Of a stretch of 64,000 bases of DNA, positions 9,994 to 18,349 are shown in pieces; the first letter of the stretch is position 1; each line of letters opens with the position of its first letter. This DNA comes from SLNP01 sp964446435. GTDB taxonomy: Bacteria; Bacteroidota; Bacteroidia; Bacteroidales; VadinHA17. The stretch lies in assembly GCA_964446435.1 (NCBI GenBank), contig CAYUOS010000001.1:8099-72098 (forward strand), read 5' to 3'. A program made the translations under genes and the position numbers. The notes beneath the pieces were generated by a model that saw only the letters and a list, made by a program, of their open reading frames with translations, ran no database searches and was not told the origin of the DNA.

Positions 9994-10689
9994 TTACCTG
10001 GTGCGGCGCCTGATTAGTATTACACCGTTGGCACCCCTGGAGCCATATATTGAAGCATCGGCTCCCTTCAGAACCTGTATTGACTGCACCTCCTGTGGAG
10101 AGATGTCGGAGATCCTGTCGACAACTACCCCGTCGAGAACAAAAAGAGGCTCGGTACTTGACATTATACTTCCTATACCCCTGATTGTTATTGAGGTACC
10201 ATTAACCTGCACACCGGGGAGTTCACCCTTGATCATATCGTAGATGTTGGTGTATGAGCTGAACTTCGGATTGTAGCCGTCAATCTTGCCGGTTGATGAG
10301 GAGGTTAGATGCCTTCTTGGGATGAAACCGTAGCCTATGTCAACCATCTCGTCTCCGGGCCCGGCCTCAATAAGCCTGATTATCTTTGCCTTGTTCAGTA
10401 CAAGCCTGAACTCTGCAGCATCACCAATGCTATCTTCTGCAATTCCCTCATCGGCTTTAACAGCGGTAATCTTTTCAGCTTCCTGCCTGATTCTGACCTT
10501 GAAATCGCCAGACCTGTTGGTACGTGAAGAGGTCTCAGCCTCGTCAATGAAAATGACAGCACCCGAAACAGGCTTGCCCTCCTCGGTCAGAACCGTTCCG
10601 GTGATAATCCTCCTCTGCTGCTTCTGTCCGCTGGCAATTATCAGCGGCAAGGTGAGAGCGACCAGTAATACCAATAGCTTTTTGTACAT
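9994..10689 (-). CDS. Stand-alone CPD and TonB-receptor plug protein, no barrel
   Basis: 231 residues: a signal peptide (ALTLPLIIASG), a carboxypeptidase-regulatory-like domain at about 27-100 (ITGTVLTEEGKPVSGAVIF), then a SusC-type plug at about 140-228 with LFVLDGVVVD and the signature QVLKGADASIYGSRGANG. It stops at VILIRRRTR, exactly where the barrel of a SusC protein would begin. Only 9 bases separate its stop from that of convergent aspS, so no barrel is hidden downstream. The domains are intact and the end is clean, so I read it as a true short protein and not a broken SusC. Its role is unknown; it might bind TonB or a partner barrel, or occupy a porin. Confidence 0.85.
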   Translation of the reverse strand: MYKKLLVLLVALTLPLIIASGQKQQRRIITGTVLTEEGKPVSGAVIFIDEAETSSRTNRSGDFKVRIRQEAEKITAVKADEGIAEDSIGDAAEFRLVLNKAKIIRLIEAGPGDEMVDIGYGFIPRRHLTSSSTGKIDGYNPKFSSYTNIYDMIKGELPGVQVNGTSITIRGIGSIMSSTEPLFVLDGVVVDRISDISPQEVQSIQVLKGADASIYGSRGANGVILIRRRTR

Positions 10690-10735
10690 ATTGAACCTTT
10701 GTTAGTCATTTACATACTAATATGACACCCGGTAG

Positions 10736-10776
10736 CCAAAAAACCCTGTAAGATAATCATATGTTTTTAACAGGGT
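10736..10776 (-). terminator. Terminator of miaB overlapping its stop codon
   Basis: On the minus strand ACCCTGT (10776-10770) pairs with ACAGGGT (10749-10743) and is followed by a run of T. The 5' arm lies in the last miaB codons and the stop codon is in the loop. Confidence 0.7.
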
Positions 10777-12085
10777 GTCCGATAAGTGTCGCCGAGGTGC
10801 TCCTTTCTATCCTGACATTTACCAGATCTCCTGGCCTGTGATCTTCTGCCGGAAAAACAACGACCTTGTTTTGTGATGTTCTGCCATAGAGATGATCTTC
10901 AGATTTTTTCGACCGGCCTTCAACAAGGACCTCAAATACCATACCAACATCCTGCTTCTTCACCGAGGCTGAGATCCTGTTCTGCAATGCAATTACCTCA
11001 TTAAGCCTTCTCTTCTTTATCTCATCAGGCACATCATCTTTCAGCTTCCTTGCGGCCCCGGTACCGGGCCTTTCGCTATAGGCAAACATATAAGCAAAGT
11101 CGAAACCAGCCCATTCCATAAGGCTTAATGTTTCACGGTGGTCTTCTTCCGTCTCGGAGCAGAAGCCTGAGATTATGTCAGTTGAGATTGCACAGCCGGG
11201 GAGTATCTCCCTGATTGCCCTTATCCTTCCCATGTACCACTCCCTGTCATATTTCCGGTTCATCAGCTTCAGAATACGCGAGCTGCCGCTCTGCAGAGGC
11301 AGGTGAATATGCCGGCATATATTGGGATGTTCTGCCATTGTCTCAAGTACCTTGTCAGACATATCCTTCGGGTGATTCGTTGAGAATCTCACCCGTAGTT
11401 TCGGATTTATCCCGGCGGTGAGAGAAAGAAGGGTACTGAAGTCAACCCTCTCTTCACCATTGCTCCACAGATATGAATCGACATTCTGACCCAGCAGGGT
11501 TACCTCGCGATACCCCTGACTGAAAAGGTCGGCGGTTTCCCTTATTATGGAATGAGGGTCGCGGCTTCTCTCTGCACCCCTGACATAAGGCACCACACAA
11601 TAGGAACACATATTGTTGCACCCCCTCATGATAGAGACAAAGGCACTGACACCGTTCTCATCAAGCCTTACCGGAGCTATGTCTGCATATGTCTCCTCAC
11701 GTGACAGGAGTACATTCACGGCCTTGTGACCCCCGATGGCCCCGGTTACCAGCGACGGTAACTCACGATATGCATCGGGGCCAACCACTATATCGACCAT
11801 CTTGTCGGTCTCAAGCAGTTTCTCCTTAAGCCTCTCTGCCATGCAACCGATTACTCCAACCATGGTACCGGGCCTCTTTCGTTTCTCCTTCCTGAAGATA
11901 TCGAGCCTGCCCCATATCCTCTGCTCGGCATTCTCCCTTATTGAACAGGTGTTGACCAGAATCAGGTCAGCCTGGCTTATGTCACGGCAATGCTCCATGC
12001 CATGCTCAGTCAGCAATGAGACAACAATCTCGCTGTCAGCGACATTCATCTGGCACCCATAGGTTTCAATGTAAAACTTCTTCAT
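10757..12085 (-). CDS. miaB: tRNA-2-methylthio-N6-dimethylallyladenosine synthase
   Basis: A radical-SAM methylthiotransferase that adds a methylthio group to i6A37 of tRNAs reading UNN codons. 442 residues, typical. The N-terminal UPF0004 domain starts FYIETYGCQMNVADSE, with its cluster cysteines; the radical-SAM motif is CNNMCSYCVVPYVRG (CxxxCxxC); the C-terminus carries a TRAM domain (VLVEGRSKKSEDHLYGRT). The YGCQMN start and the overall order favour MiaB over the RimO or MtaB relatives. It has its own -7 element at 12119-12126 and its own terminator. Confidence 0.97.
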   Translation of the reverse strand: MKKFYIETYGCQMNVADSEIVVSLLTEHGMEHCRDISQADLILVNTCSIRENAEQRIWGRLDIFRKEKRKRPGTMVGVIGCMAERLKEKLLETDKMVDIVVGPDAYRELPSLVTGAIGGHKAVNVLLSREETYADIAPVRLDENGVSAFVSIMRGCNNMCSYCVVPYVRGAERSRDPHSIIRETADLFSQGYREVTLLGQNVDSYLWSNGEERVDFSTLLSLTAGINPKLRVRFSTNHPKDMSDKVLETMAEHPNICRHIHLPLQSGSSRILKLMNRKYDREWYMGRIRAIREILPGCAISTDIISGFCSETEEDHRETLSLMEWAGFDFAYMFAYSERPGTGAARKLKDDVPDEIKKRRLNEVIALQNRISASVKKQDVGMVFEVLVEGRSKKSEDHLYGRTSQNKVVVFPAEDHRPGDLVNVRIERSTSATLIGHPVKNI

Positions 12086-12118
12086 TCGTGATACTGATGG
12101 GAGTGATTATGAAGGGAT

Positions 12119-12126
12119 CAAAGGTA
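12119..12126 (-). promoter_or_regulatory. -7 element of the miaB promoter
   Basis: The minus strand reads TACCTTTG, an exact TAnnTTTG match, about 34 bases before the miaB ATG. No good -33 TTTG is seen. Confidence 0.6.
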
Positions 12127-12128
12127 GT

Positions 12129-12166
12129 AAAAAAAGAGGCTCGGTTGCTCCCATTCGGTCGCGAGC
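12129..12166 (-). terminator. Possible terminator after the response regulator gene
   Basis: On the minus strand GCTCG and CGAGC flank an 18-base loop and are followed by CTCTTTTTTT. The stem is only 5 pairs, so this is tentative. The T run directly abuts the miaB -7 element. Confidence 0.4.
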
Positions 12167-12183
12167 TCGCCTTCGGCTCGGTT

Positions 12184-12211
12184 CCGTTTGCCGTTAGCCG
12201 TTAACCGTTTA
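12184..12211. repeat. Four 7-base tandem repeats (CCGTTNR)
   Basis: CCGTTTG, CCGTTAG, CCGTTAA, CCGTTTA in direct succession, beginning 5 bases beyond the stop codon of the response regulator gene. A perfect 10-base palindrome, GCGAGCTCGC, lies close by at 12161-12170. Confidence 0.8.
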
Positions 12212-12216
12212 CACTT

Positions 12217-12951
12217 TTACGTCAGAAGCCCCTTTTCCGACAGTTTATCGTAGAATGTATTCTTGTAGCTGTCGCTTACAGGTATGAGTTTGTCTCCAAT
12301 CTTGATGCGGTTACGGCTTACGTTTTCAATCTTATCAAGGGCAACAAGGTACGATTTGTGTACCCTGATAAAATTGCCTGCCGGCAAGACAGCCTCAAGC
12401 TTCCTGAAGTTCTGGAGTGTCATCACCTTCATGGTCTTTGCGATAATCCTGAGGTAGTCGCCCTGACCCTCGACATAGAGAATATCGTCGACAGCTATCT
12501 TCTGAAGCCTGTTTTCGGTCTTCACAAATATATACCTGCCTGATGCATGCAAATCTGGTGGTATGCCGGCCTCTTTTTGCTTCCCCTCCCTTGCAACAAT
12601 CTGATTATATACCCTGTCGACCGACTTTACAAATCTCTCAAAGCTAACGGGTTTGAGCAGGTAGTCGGCGGCATCGAGTTCGAAGCCCTCGATGGCATAA
12701 GAGTCGTATGCCGTAATGAAGATAACCTCAGGCCTCTCCTTCAGGGCATGAATTAGCTGAATGCCTGTCAGCGACTCCATCTCAATATCAAGGAACATAA
12801 GGTCAACCTTGTTTTTCCTGAGGAAGTCGATACATTCGATGGCGTTGTCAAATGTCCTTAACAGTTTCAGAAAAGGGACCCTTTTGATATAGTCACGAAT
12901 AATCTCGAGCGCCAGTGGCTCATCATCGATGGCAATGCAGTTTAGTTCCAT
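12217..12951 (-). CDS. LytTR family DNA-binding response regulator
   Basis: 244 residues. The N-terminal receiver domain has the acidic pair in AIDDEP and the predicted phosphorylated Asp55 in LMFLDIEM, with the T/K switch region in FITAYDSYAIEGF...DYLLKPVSF. A LytTR DNA-binding domain fills about 140-240 (IFVKTENRLQKIAVDDILYVEG ... IRVHKSYLVALDKI). It should pair with the histidine kinase encoded 3 bases upstream in the operon. Targets are not visible; the divergent receptor gene at 14220 is one candidate because it shares the intergenic region with this operon (inference). Confidence 0.95.
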   Translation of the reverse strand: MELNCIAIDDEPLALEIIRDYIKRVPFLKLLRTFDNAIECIDFLRKNKVDLMFLDIEMESLTGIQLIHALKERPEVIFITAYDSYAIEGFELDAADYLLKPVSFERFVKSVDRVYNQIVAREGKQKEAGIPPDLHASGRYIFVKTENRLQKIAVDDILYVEGQGDYLRIIAKTMKVMTLQNFRKLEAVLPAGNFIRVHKSYLVALDKIENVSRNRIKIGDKLIPVSDSYKNTFYDKLSEKGLLT

Positions 12952-12954
12952 GGC

Positions 12955-13998
12955 TCAACTGTTTCTGTTATAATCACTGTACAATTCTATTGAAACCGTG
13001 TATTTCCCCCTGTTACGTGTGACCCTGAGATCATGCGAGCCGGGATAGAGGAGTTCCAGCCTTCGCCTGGTGTTCTGTATGCCTATGCCTGAACCCTCCT
13101 TGTCCTTTTTCAGCTGGTCGTCGATAGTGTAGTTTGTAACCAGGAACCGAAGCCTCTTGCCATCGGCCCTGATGTCAATCGTAATTCCGGGGTTGCTTAC
13201 CCTCTTCTTCCCGTGCTTGAAGGCATTCTCTACTATTGAGATCAGCAGCATCGGAGGGACCTGATGTGCAGAGAGGTCTCCCTCTGTTGTCAATGAAACA
13301 AAATCGGGGTCCTTAAGTCTCAGTTTCTCCAGCTCAAGGTAATATCCGAGATGCTCAATCTCCTTCCCGAGGGGCACCCTTTCAGACTTAGAGCCATAAA
13401 GCATGTATCTCATTATATCAGAGAGTTTCATAAGTGCCGCAGGTGCCTCATCAGACTTCATGTAAACAAGTGAGTAAATATTATTGAGGGTATTGAAGAA
13501 AAAGTGAGGATTAAGCTGCGTTTTCAGAAAGTCCAGCTCCATGCGGTGTTCCTGGATAAGCAGGTCGGCAGCATGCTTTCTTTCGTTGTACCACCTGATT
13601 GAAAGCTTGATGAAAACGGCAAAGAGGGTATATATGATAATATTGATAAGATCGGTGATATAATGGGTTATGCTGTAGATGTTGTATTTGTCAAGGCCGA
13701 GTCCGAACCGGTAATCAGTAATTACGGTCTTGCCTATTTTGATAAACCACAGGAATATAACAGCCGCAAGAAATATTACAATGTTCCTGAATAATGAATT
13801 GGAGGAACCAAAAGTGATAGGAACGATAAGGAGGTATATGAAATAGAAGACAATGGCGTAGTAGACATGGGTCACCAGCTGGTAGATCATCATTCCCTGG
13901 GTTATCTGTGACTTATAGGTAAGAAGCAGTACCGAGGGGATCATCACGCTCAGGGCCCAGAAAGCCATATGTACAAGTATGACGGAGCTTCGTTTCAT
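12955..13998 (-). CDS. LytS/YehU-type sensor histidine kinase
   Basis: 347 residues from the chosen ATG. Several hydrophobic segments form a membrane sensor region (ILVHMAFWALSVMIPSVLLL, VYYAIVFYFIYLLIVPI, NIVIFLAAVIFLWFI, LINIIIYTLFAVFI). The His_kinase block follows, with the phospho-acceptor His in LNPHFFFNTLNNIYSLV, then an HATPase domain with ISIVENAFKHG and GSGIGIQNTRRRL. The frame is open 49 codons further upstream (to 14145), but that stretch is polar and unlike the family, and the hydrophobic segments begin right after Met at 13998. It transcribes into the LytTR regulator, giving a normal two-component pair. Confidence 0.92.
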   Translation of the reverse strand: MKRSSVILVHMAFWALSVMIPSVLLLTYKSQITQGMMIYQLVTHVYYAIVFYFIYLLIVPITFGSSNSLFRNIVIFLAAVIFLWFIKIGKTVITDYRFGLGLDKYNIYSITHYITDLINIIIYTLFAVFIKLSIRWYNERKHAADLLIQEHRMELDFLKTQLNPHFFFNTLNNIYSLVYMKSDEAPAALMKLSDIMRYMLYGSKSERVPLGKEIEHLGYYLELEKLRLKDPDFVSLTTEGDLSAHQVPPMLLISIVENAFKHGKKRVSNPGITIDIRADGKRLRFLVTNYTIDDQLKKDKEGSGIGIQNTRRRLELLYPGSHDLRVTRNRGKYTVSIELYSDYNRNS

Positions 13999-14219
13999 TA
14001 ATGACCTGTTCAGTCGCAAAGGAACACTAAATAAAGCCAAATGCATAGCTGCCACAAATTTTTTTCTGTGAAACGCCGATTCTGACCGGTAAGTTTGATC
14101 ACCCTGTCTCTTGGGCGATTTTGGCTGTCCTATTGAGTCATTCACAGAATAGTTTTTATTACCCGGAATAACTTTAAGACTTTAGCCACGGATTACGACA
14201 ACACCAAAAAACTTATTTC

Positions 14220-16643
14220 ATGAAAACCCGTATTACATTTACACTAATGATGCTTATAGCAGCATCATCGCTATTGATATCACAAACAACTTTCAGGGGG
14301 GTAGTAAAGGGAAGGGTTCTTAACTCTTCGACAGGCGAGCCTTTCGGCAATGTTACTGTTGCCCTGTGGTCTCTTCCCGATTCAACACTGAGGGGAGGTA
14401 CTGCCACAGACAGTTCGGGTGAGTTCATACTGCAGGCCGCCAGTGAAGGCAGTTATTATATTGTGCTGAGTTTTGTGGGATATCAGTCGCAGGTATTTCC
14501 ATTCATTCTGGCTGCTGATGTTCCCGAGACCGATCTGGGCGATTTTACCATGCGCGAAGTGACAGGTGATGCAGGCGATGTTACTGTTACGGCAGTTCGT
14601 CCACAGGTGATCTACCAGCAGGACAAGAAGGTCGTCAGGGTTGACGAGTTTCGCAAAGCCGGGGCAACAACACTTGCGCAGATTCTTGAGAATGTCCCAT
14701 CGGTTACGACTGATTTAGAGGGGAATGTCCTTCTTCGAGGAAGCTCAAAATACACCCTGCTCATTGATGGCAATCCGGCTCCCCAGACAGGAGGTAACCT
14801 GTTGCGTCAGATACCGGCTGAAATGGTTGAGTCGATTGAGGTTATGACAAACCCGTCAGCAAGGTATGACCCTGACGGAACTGCTGGGATAATCAACCTG
14901 ATACTGAAGAAGCAGCAGCAGGCAGGATTCAACGGAATGGTAACGCTGATGGCGGGTCTTGGCGGTAAGTATACCGGAGATGCCCGTTTCAATTACAGAA
15001 AGGGAAAAGTAAATCTCTTCGCAGGAGTTACCGGCATGCGCTATGGCACTGAAGTATCTGTTGATCTTTCGCGTGAGGCAACCCTGCCGGGCGGAAGTTT
15101 CATGATGGATTCGTGGCTCGATCAGGATATAGTTATGAAAACAGGCAGTTTCAACGGCGGAGCCGATATTAACTTCGACGAAAGGAACTCACTCACAGTA
15201 TCAGGAACATTCGGTCCGATAAACCAGGGAGTGATGATATCGACCAGGGTATTGCGCAGTTACGGGTCAGCATCGACAACTTCATACGCCCTTAATAATA
15301 ATGACCTTGCACTTACCGGCTACATGTTTAATCCTTCGGTTAATTACACACATAAATTCAAGAGGAAGGGTGAGCAGATAAGGTTTAATCTTTTTGGTGG
15401 CGGGGCAATGGTTGAGATAGCTCAGTCACTTTCAGAATATGAGACCGACAACCGATGGGTGCCCGTCGCCGGCCTTCCCTTGCTGAGGGAGTCAGTACTG
15501 GCACTTGACCTTATGGATATCAGGCTTAAGGCTGACTATGAACGTCCCGTAGGCGAGAGGTCAAAACTGGAAGCAGGCCTGCAGTACAATATAATGAATG
15601 ACACAGATAATAACAATTTCAGGAACTACGATCATGGGTCTGATACCTGGGTTCCTGATAACCAGTATTCAAATGAATTTTCTTTCAACCGCGATATCTG
15701 GTCAGCATATTCGACATGGTCGTCGGCCCTGGGTAAATTCAACTATCAGATTGGGCTCAGGGGTGAGTACGAATATCGGATTATTGATCAGATCACTCTG
15801 AATGAGAAGTATAACTACGATAAGTTCAGTCTTTTTCCTACGGCACATATAACCAGACCGCTCAAGAACAATCAGCAGCTGCAGCTGAGTTATTCACGTC
15901 GCATCAACCGTCCTAACTGGAATGTGCTGAATCCCTTCCCTCAGTTTATCGATGAACAGACGATTGCAAGGGGCAACCCACAGGTAAGGCCTGAGTATAC
16001 CGGCAGTTGGGAACTGAACTATCAGAAGCAGGTTAAGATCGGCTTCATGTCGGCAGAATCGTTCTACAGGCAGTCGAATGATCTGATCACCAGCGTTGTC
16101 GTGGTGGACGATGAGGGTACGGTATTCCTGACCTCAGGCAATGCCAACAGGTCTCACTCGGCGGGTCTTGAGTTTATGGCAAATCTTCAGCCTGTCAAAT
16201 GGCTGCGCCTGATGGCATCTGGCTCTACTTACTATTATCTGCTCGATGAGGAGGTGCCTACACCCGATATTGATAAAAGCACCTTTACCTGGAACCTGAC
16301 CAGTAACTTCATCTTTCTCTTTACCTCTTCGACGAGGTTCTCACTTCAGGGAGTATACACCGGGCCCTCAATCAATCCGCAGGGAAGTACGAGTGGAGCC
16401 TTTATGCTAAACGCAGGTCTGAGCCAGAGCCTTATGAAGCAGAAACTCTCGCTGAGTCTCGGTTTTCGCGACATTCTTGGGTCATACAGGATAAAGAGCA
16501 TTTCGGAGGGAGCCGGCTTCAAGGTGAAGACGGTTGCTATTCCCGAGCAAAGGGTATTGACGCTTACGGCAACATATAATTTCAACAACTATCAGAGGCG
16601 CACTGATCAGCAGGAGTCATTGGACATGAACTTCATCCGCTAG
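14220..16643 (+). CDS. TonB-dependent receptor-like outer membrane beta-barrel protein (OMP_b-brl_3 type)
   Basis: 807 residues. A signal peptide (MLIAASSLLISQ) is followed by a CPD domain at about 27-105 (GVVKGRVLNSSTGEPFGNVT), a plug-like domain at about 115-230 (ATTLAQILENVPSVTTDLEGN, IPAEMVESIEVMTNPSARYD, TAGIINLILKK), then a long barrel rich in aromatic residues. The plug wording, with NPSARYDPDG, is that of the outer-membrane beta-barrel family 3 proteins and not of SusC. No SusD follows. Substrate unknown; such proteins are often tied to metal or peptide uptake, or to two-component control. A strong terminator at 16683 ends it as a single gene. Confidence 0.92.
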   Translation: MKTRITFTLMMLIAASSLLISQTTFRGVVKGRVLNSSTGEPFGNVTVALWSLPDSTLRGGTATDSSGEFILQAASEGSYYIVLSFVGYQSQVFPFILAADVPETDLGDFTMREVTGDAGDVTVTAVRPQVIYQQDKKVVRVDEFRKAGATTLAQILENVPSVTTDLEGNVLLRGSSKYTLLIDGNPAPQTGGNLLRQIPAEMVESIEVMTNPSARYDPDGTAGIINLILKKQQQAGFNGMVTLMAGLGGKYTGDARFNYRKGKVNLFAGVTGMRYGTEVSVDLSREATLPGGSFMMDSWLDQDIVMKTGSFNGGADINFDERNSLTVSGTFGPINQGVMISTRVLRSYGSASTTSYALNNNDLALTGYMFNPSVNYTHKFKRKGEQIRFNLFGGGAMVEIAQSLSEYETDNRWVPVAGLPLLRESVLALDLMDIRLKADYERPVGERSKLEAGLQYNIMNDTDNNNFRNYDHGSDTWVPDNQYSNEFSFNRDIWSAYSTWSSALGKFNYQIGLRGEYEYRIIDQITLNEKYNYDKFSLFPTAHITRPLKNNQQLQLSYSRRINRPNWNVLNPFPQFIDEQTIARGNPQVRPEYTGSWELNYQKQVKIGFMSAESFYRQSNDLITSVVVVDDEGTVFLTSGNANRSHSAGLEFMANLQPVKWLRLMASGSTYYYLLDEEVPTPDIDKSTFTWNLTSNFIFLFTSSTRFSLQGVYTGPSINPQGSTSGAFMLNAGLSQSLMKQKLSLSLGFRDILGSYRIKSISEGAGFKVKTVAIPEQRVLTLTATYNFNNYQRRTDQQESLDMNFIR

Positions 16644-16682
16644 TCTTAAGTTTTCCATCAAGGTTTGGCTGCGCCAACAGAT

Positions 16683-16715
16683 GGGGGTGTCTTCCCAGGA
16701 CACCCCCTCTTTTTG
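16683..16715 (+). terminator. Strong Rho-independent terminator
   Basis: GGGGGTGTC (16683-16691) and GACACCCCC (16699-16707) form a perfect 9-pair stem with a 7-base loop, followed by TCTTTTTG. Confidence 0.9.
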
Positions 16716-16743
16716 TTCAGGACTCTTAAAATTCGTACTTTTA
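16712..16743 (+). promoter_or_regulatory. Promoter of the lipoprotein-SPOR-purF-like run
   Basis: TTTG at 16712-16715, 20-base spacer, TACTTTTA at 16736-16743 (one mismatch to TAnnTTTG). The -33 TTTG is part of the T tract of the preceding terminator. The gene starts 13 bases after the -7 box. Confidence 0.6.
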
Positions 16744-16756
16744 CCACTTGTAAATA

Positions 16757-17863
16757 ATGGATAAGATGAGGAAAACAGTACTGCTTTCATTTCTTATGCT
16801 GGTTGCCATCATTTCATGCAACAGGGAGACGGACGATTTTATCTGGGAGTACACAGGTGGTACAGGAACCGCCTATTTCCTCTCATTGACCCATGATTCA
16901 GGCTACATCAGCGCCGGATCATCAGGCGGGAACCCATTTATTCTGAAGACCGGCAGATCGGGCAAGAGCCTCTTCAGCTACACCTCAGCAGAGACGGGCA
17001 GCTTCAAGGTGGTATATAGCGATACCGCTTTCCATATCGCGGCAGGAGGATCGGAAGGTGACCTGCTCATCACGATGCTTGACAACCAGGGTAGCCTTTT
17101 ATGGGAAAAGAGGGTGCCGTCAACTATCTCGGTTACCGAGGTGTTTCTGTTTCCGGGAGAGGATGAAGGAGAGATGATAGCTCTCTGCGGTACCGGGCCC
17201 GATGAACCGTCTGGTGCAATTTCAGGCCTGATGAAGGTTGGTTTTGATACTACTGGGAATATAGGAACTGTAACCACACGAAATGAAGCAGCATTTTTCA
17301 GGGTTTCGGGTGCCGTTGTTCTTGCTGACGGCGGTTTCATGCTGGCAACAACTGAATCGGCAGGCACTGCGAAACCTGTTGCTGCGATGCGAAGGGTAAG
17401 CAGCACCCTTTCGAATTCAGGCAACAGGACTGAATTGTCAAATAACCCGGCCTACAGTGCAGCCTCGCTGGATATCTGCAGGGCTGCGTCGGGTGAGTTT
17501 ATAGTAAGCGGACGAACAGAGCTGGCATCAGGTGATAATCTCTTCATGAACTCATTTGTTAGCATGGTAAGGTCATCGGCTGCATGGAAAAAGTATCCCG
17601 AGAACTCAAACGAGGGTGTTGCACTCTGGTATGACGGACACGGACTGGTATACATACTCAACAGAAACTGTTTCATTGTAACGGTGCTAAGCACTGATGA
17701 CGGATCAGATTACAGAAGGTTAAAGGTTTTCAATGCCTGTGACTCATACGATACAGAGGCTGTTGCCGAATCATTTGCGATTAACCATGATGGGAACCTG
17801 ATAATGGCAGGCACAAAAGGAGGCAGATACTATCTTGCGCTGAAACCCGTTAGTTTGGAATGA
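16757..17863 (+). CDS. Lipoprotein with beta-propeller-like repeats, unknown function
   Basis: 368 residues with a lipoprotein signal (AIISC, Cys21). The mature part repeats a pattern of short strands of the form GYISAGSSGGNPFILKTGRSGK, LLITMLDNQGSLLWEK, GGFMLATTESAG and GEFIVSGRTELASGDN. This is the look of PQQ/delta-60-type propeller blades in which a logged value is followed by a Gly-rich turn. Such proteins act as scaffolds or ligand binders; no catalytic residue is apparent. Its stop overlaps the start of the SPOR gene by ATGA, so the two are probably translated together. Function unknown. Confidence 0.8.
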   Translation: MDKMRKTVLLSFLMLVAIISCNRETDDFIWEYTGGTGTAYFLSLTHDSGYISAGSSGGNPFILKTGRSGKSLFSYTSAETGSFKVVYSDTAFHIAAGGSEGDLLITMLDNQGSLLWEKRVPSTISVTEVFLFPGEDEGEMIALCGTGPDEPSGAISGLMKVGFDTTGNIGTVTTRNEAAFFRVSGAVVLADGGFMLATTESAGTAKPVAAMRRVSSTLSNSGNRTELSNNPAYSAASLDICRAASGEFIVSGRTELASGDNLFMNSFVSMVRSSAAWKKYPENSNEGVALWYDGHGLVYILNRNCFIVTVLSTDDGSDYRRLKVFNACDSYDTEAVAESFAINHDGNLIMAGTKGGRYYLALKPVSLE

Positions 17864-18348
17864 AAAAAGAGTACTTTTACACCATGAAAAGATTCATCCC
17901 GATAGTTTTGATTTTGATATTCTGCTTTAACAGCCTGCATGCACAGAGGGTTGTAAAAACAGCAGATCTTTTCAATACCGGCACCTTCGATCCATACAGG
18001 GGAGACCTGTTTATCTTCCAGGATGCTTCAATCGACACCCTTATCAGCAGGCATATAGAAGCAAACAGGCTTGCCGGGGGAATCGACGGCTTCAGGATAC
18101 AGGTTTTCAGGAAGGCGGGTGCTGATGCCCGTGAAGAGGCCGCGAGAGTGATGGCTAAGGTAATAAATGACTATCCTGAGATGAGGGCATATCAGGAATT
18201 TGAGCGCCCCAATTTCTATATTGTCCGCCTCGGTGATTTCCGTACCAGGATTGATGCAGCGCGGGCCCTGTCACGGGTAAGGAGATCGTTCAGTGACTCC
18301 TATCTTGTGAGGCAAAAGATTAATACTCCTGAAATAACCAACCAGTAA
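17860..18348 (+). CDS. SPOR domain-containing exported protein
   Basis: 162 residues. An N-terminal hydrophobic segment (RFIPIVLILIFCFNSLHAQ) is a signal peptide, and the second half is a SPOR domain (GFRIQVFRKAGADAREEAARVM ... FYIVRLGDFRTRIDAARALSRV). SPOR domains bind peptidoglycan strands stripped of stem peptides, as found at division sites. An ATG at 17884 would give a more usual signal peptide; the ATG at 17860 overlaps the preceding stop. It is followed one base later by the purF-like gene. The proximity to the dcw cluster 4 kb downstream is suggestive but not proof of a division role. Confidence 0.9.
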   Translation: MKKEYFYTMKRFIPIVLILIFCFNSLHAQRVVKTADLFNTGTFDPYRGDLFIFQDASIDTLISRHIEANRLAGGIDGFRIQVFRKAGADAREEAARVMAKVINDYPEMRAYQEFERPNFYIVRLGDFRTRIDAARALSRVRRSFSDSYLVRQKINTPEITNQ

Positions 18349-18349
18349 A

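Noticed and set aside
9985..10000. Frameshifted SusC barrel downstream of the plug protein
   Set aside because: aspS ends 9 bases away and no frame here carries barrel-like sequence, so the short protein is complete.
13999..14145. 49-codon N-terminal extension of the histidine kinase
   Set aside because: It is polar and unlike the family; the membrane segments begin directly after Met at 13998.
16978..17424. 148-codon minus-strand frame inside the lipoprotein gene
   Set aside because: Antisense shadow rich in Ser/Pro with no signal or motif.
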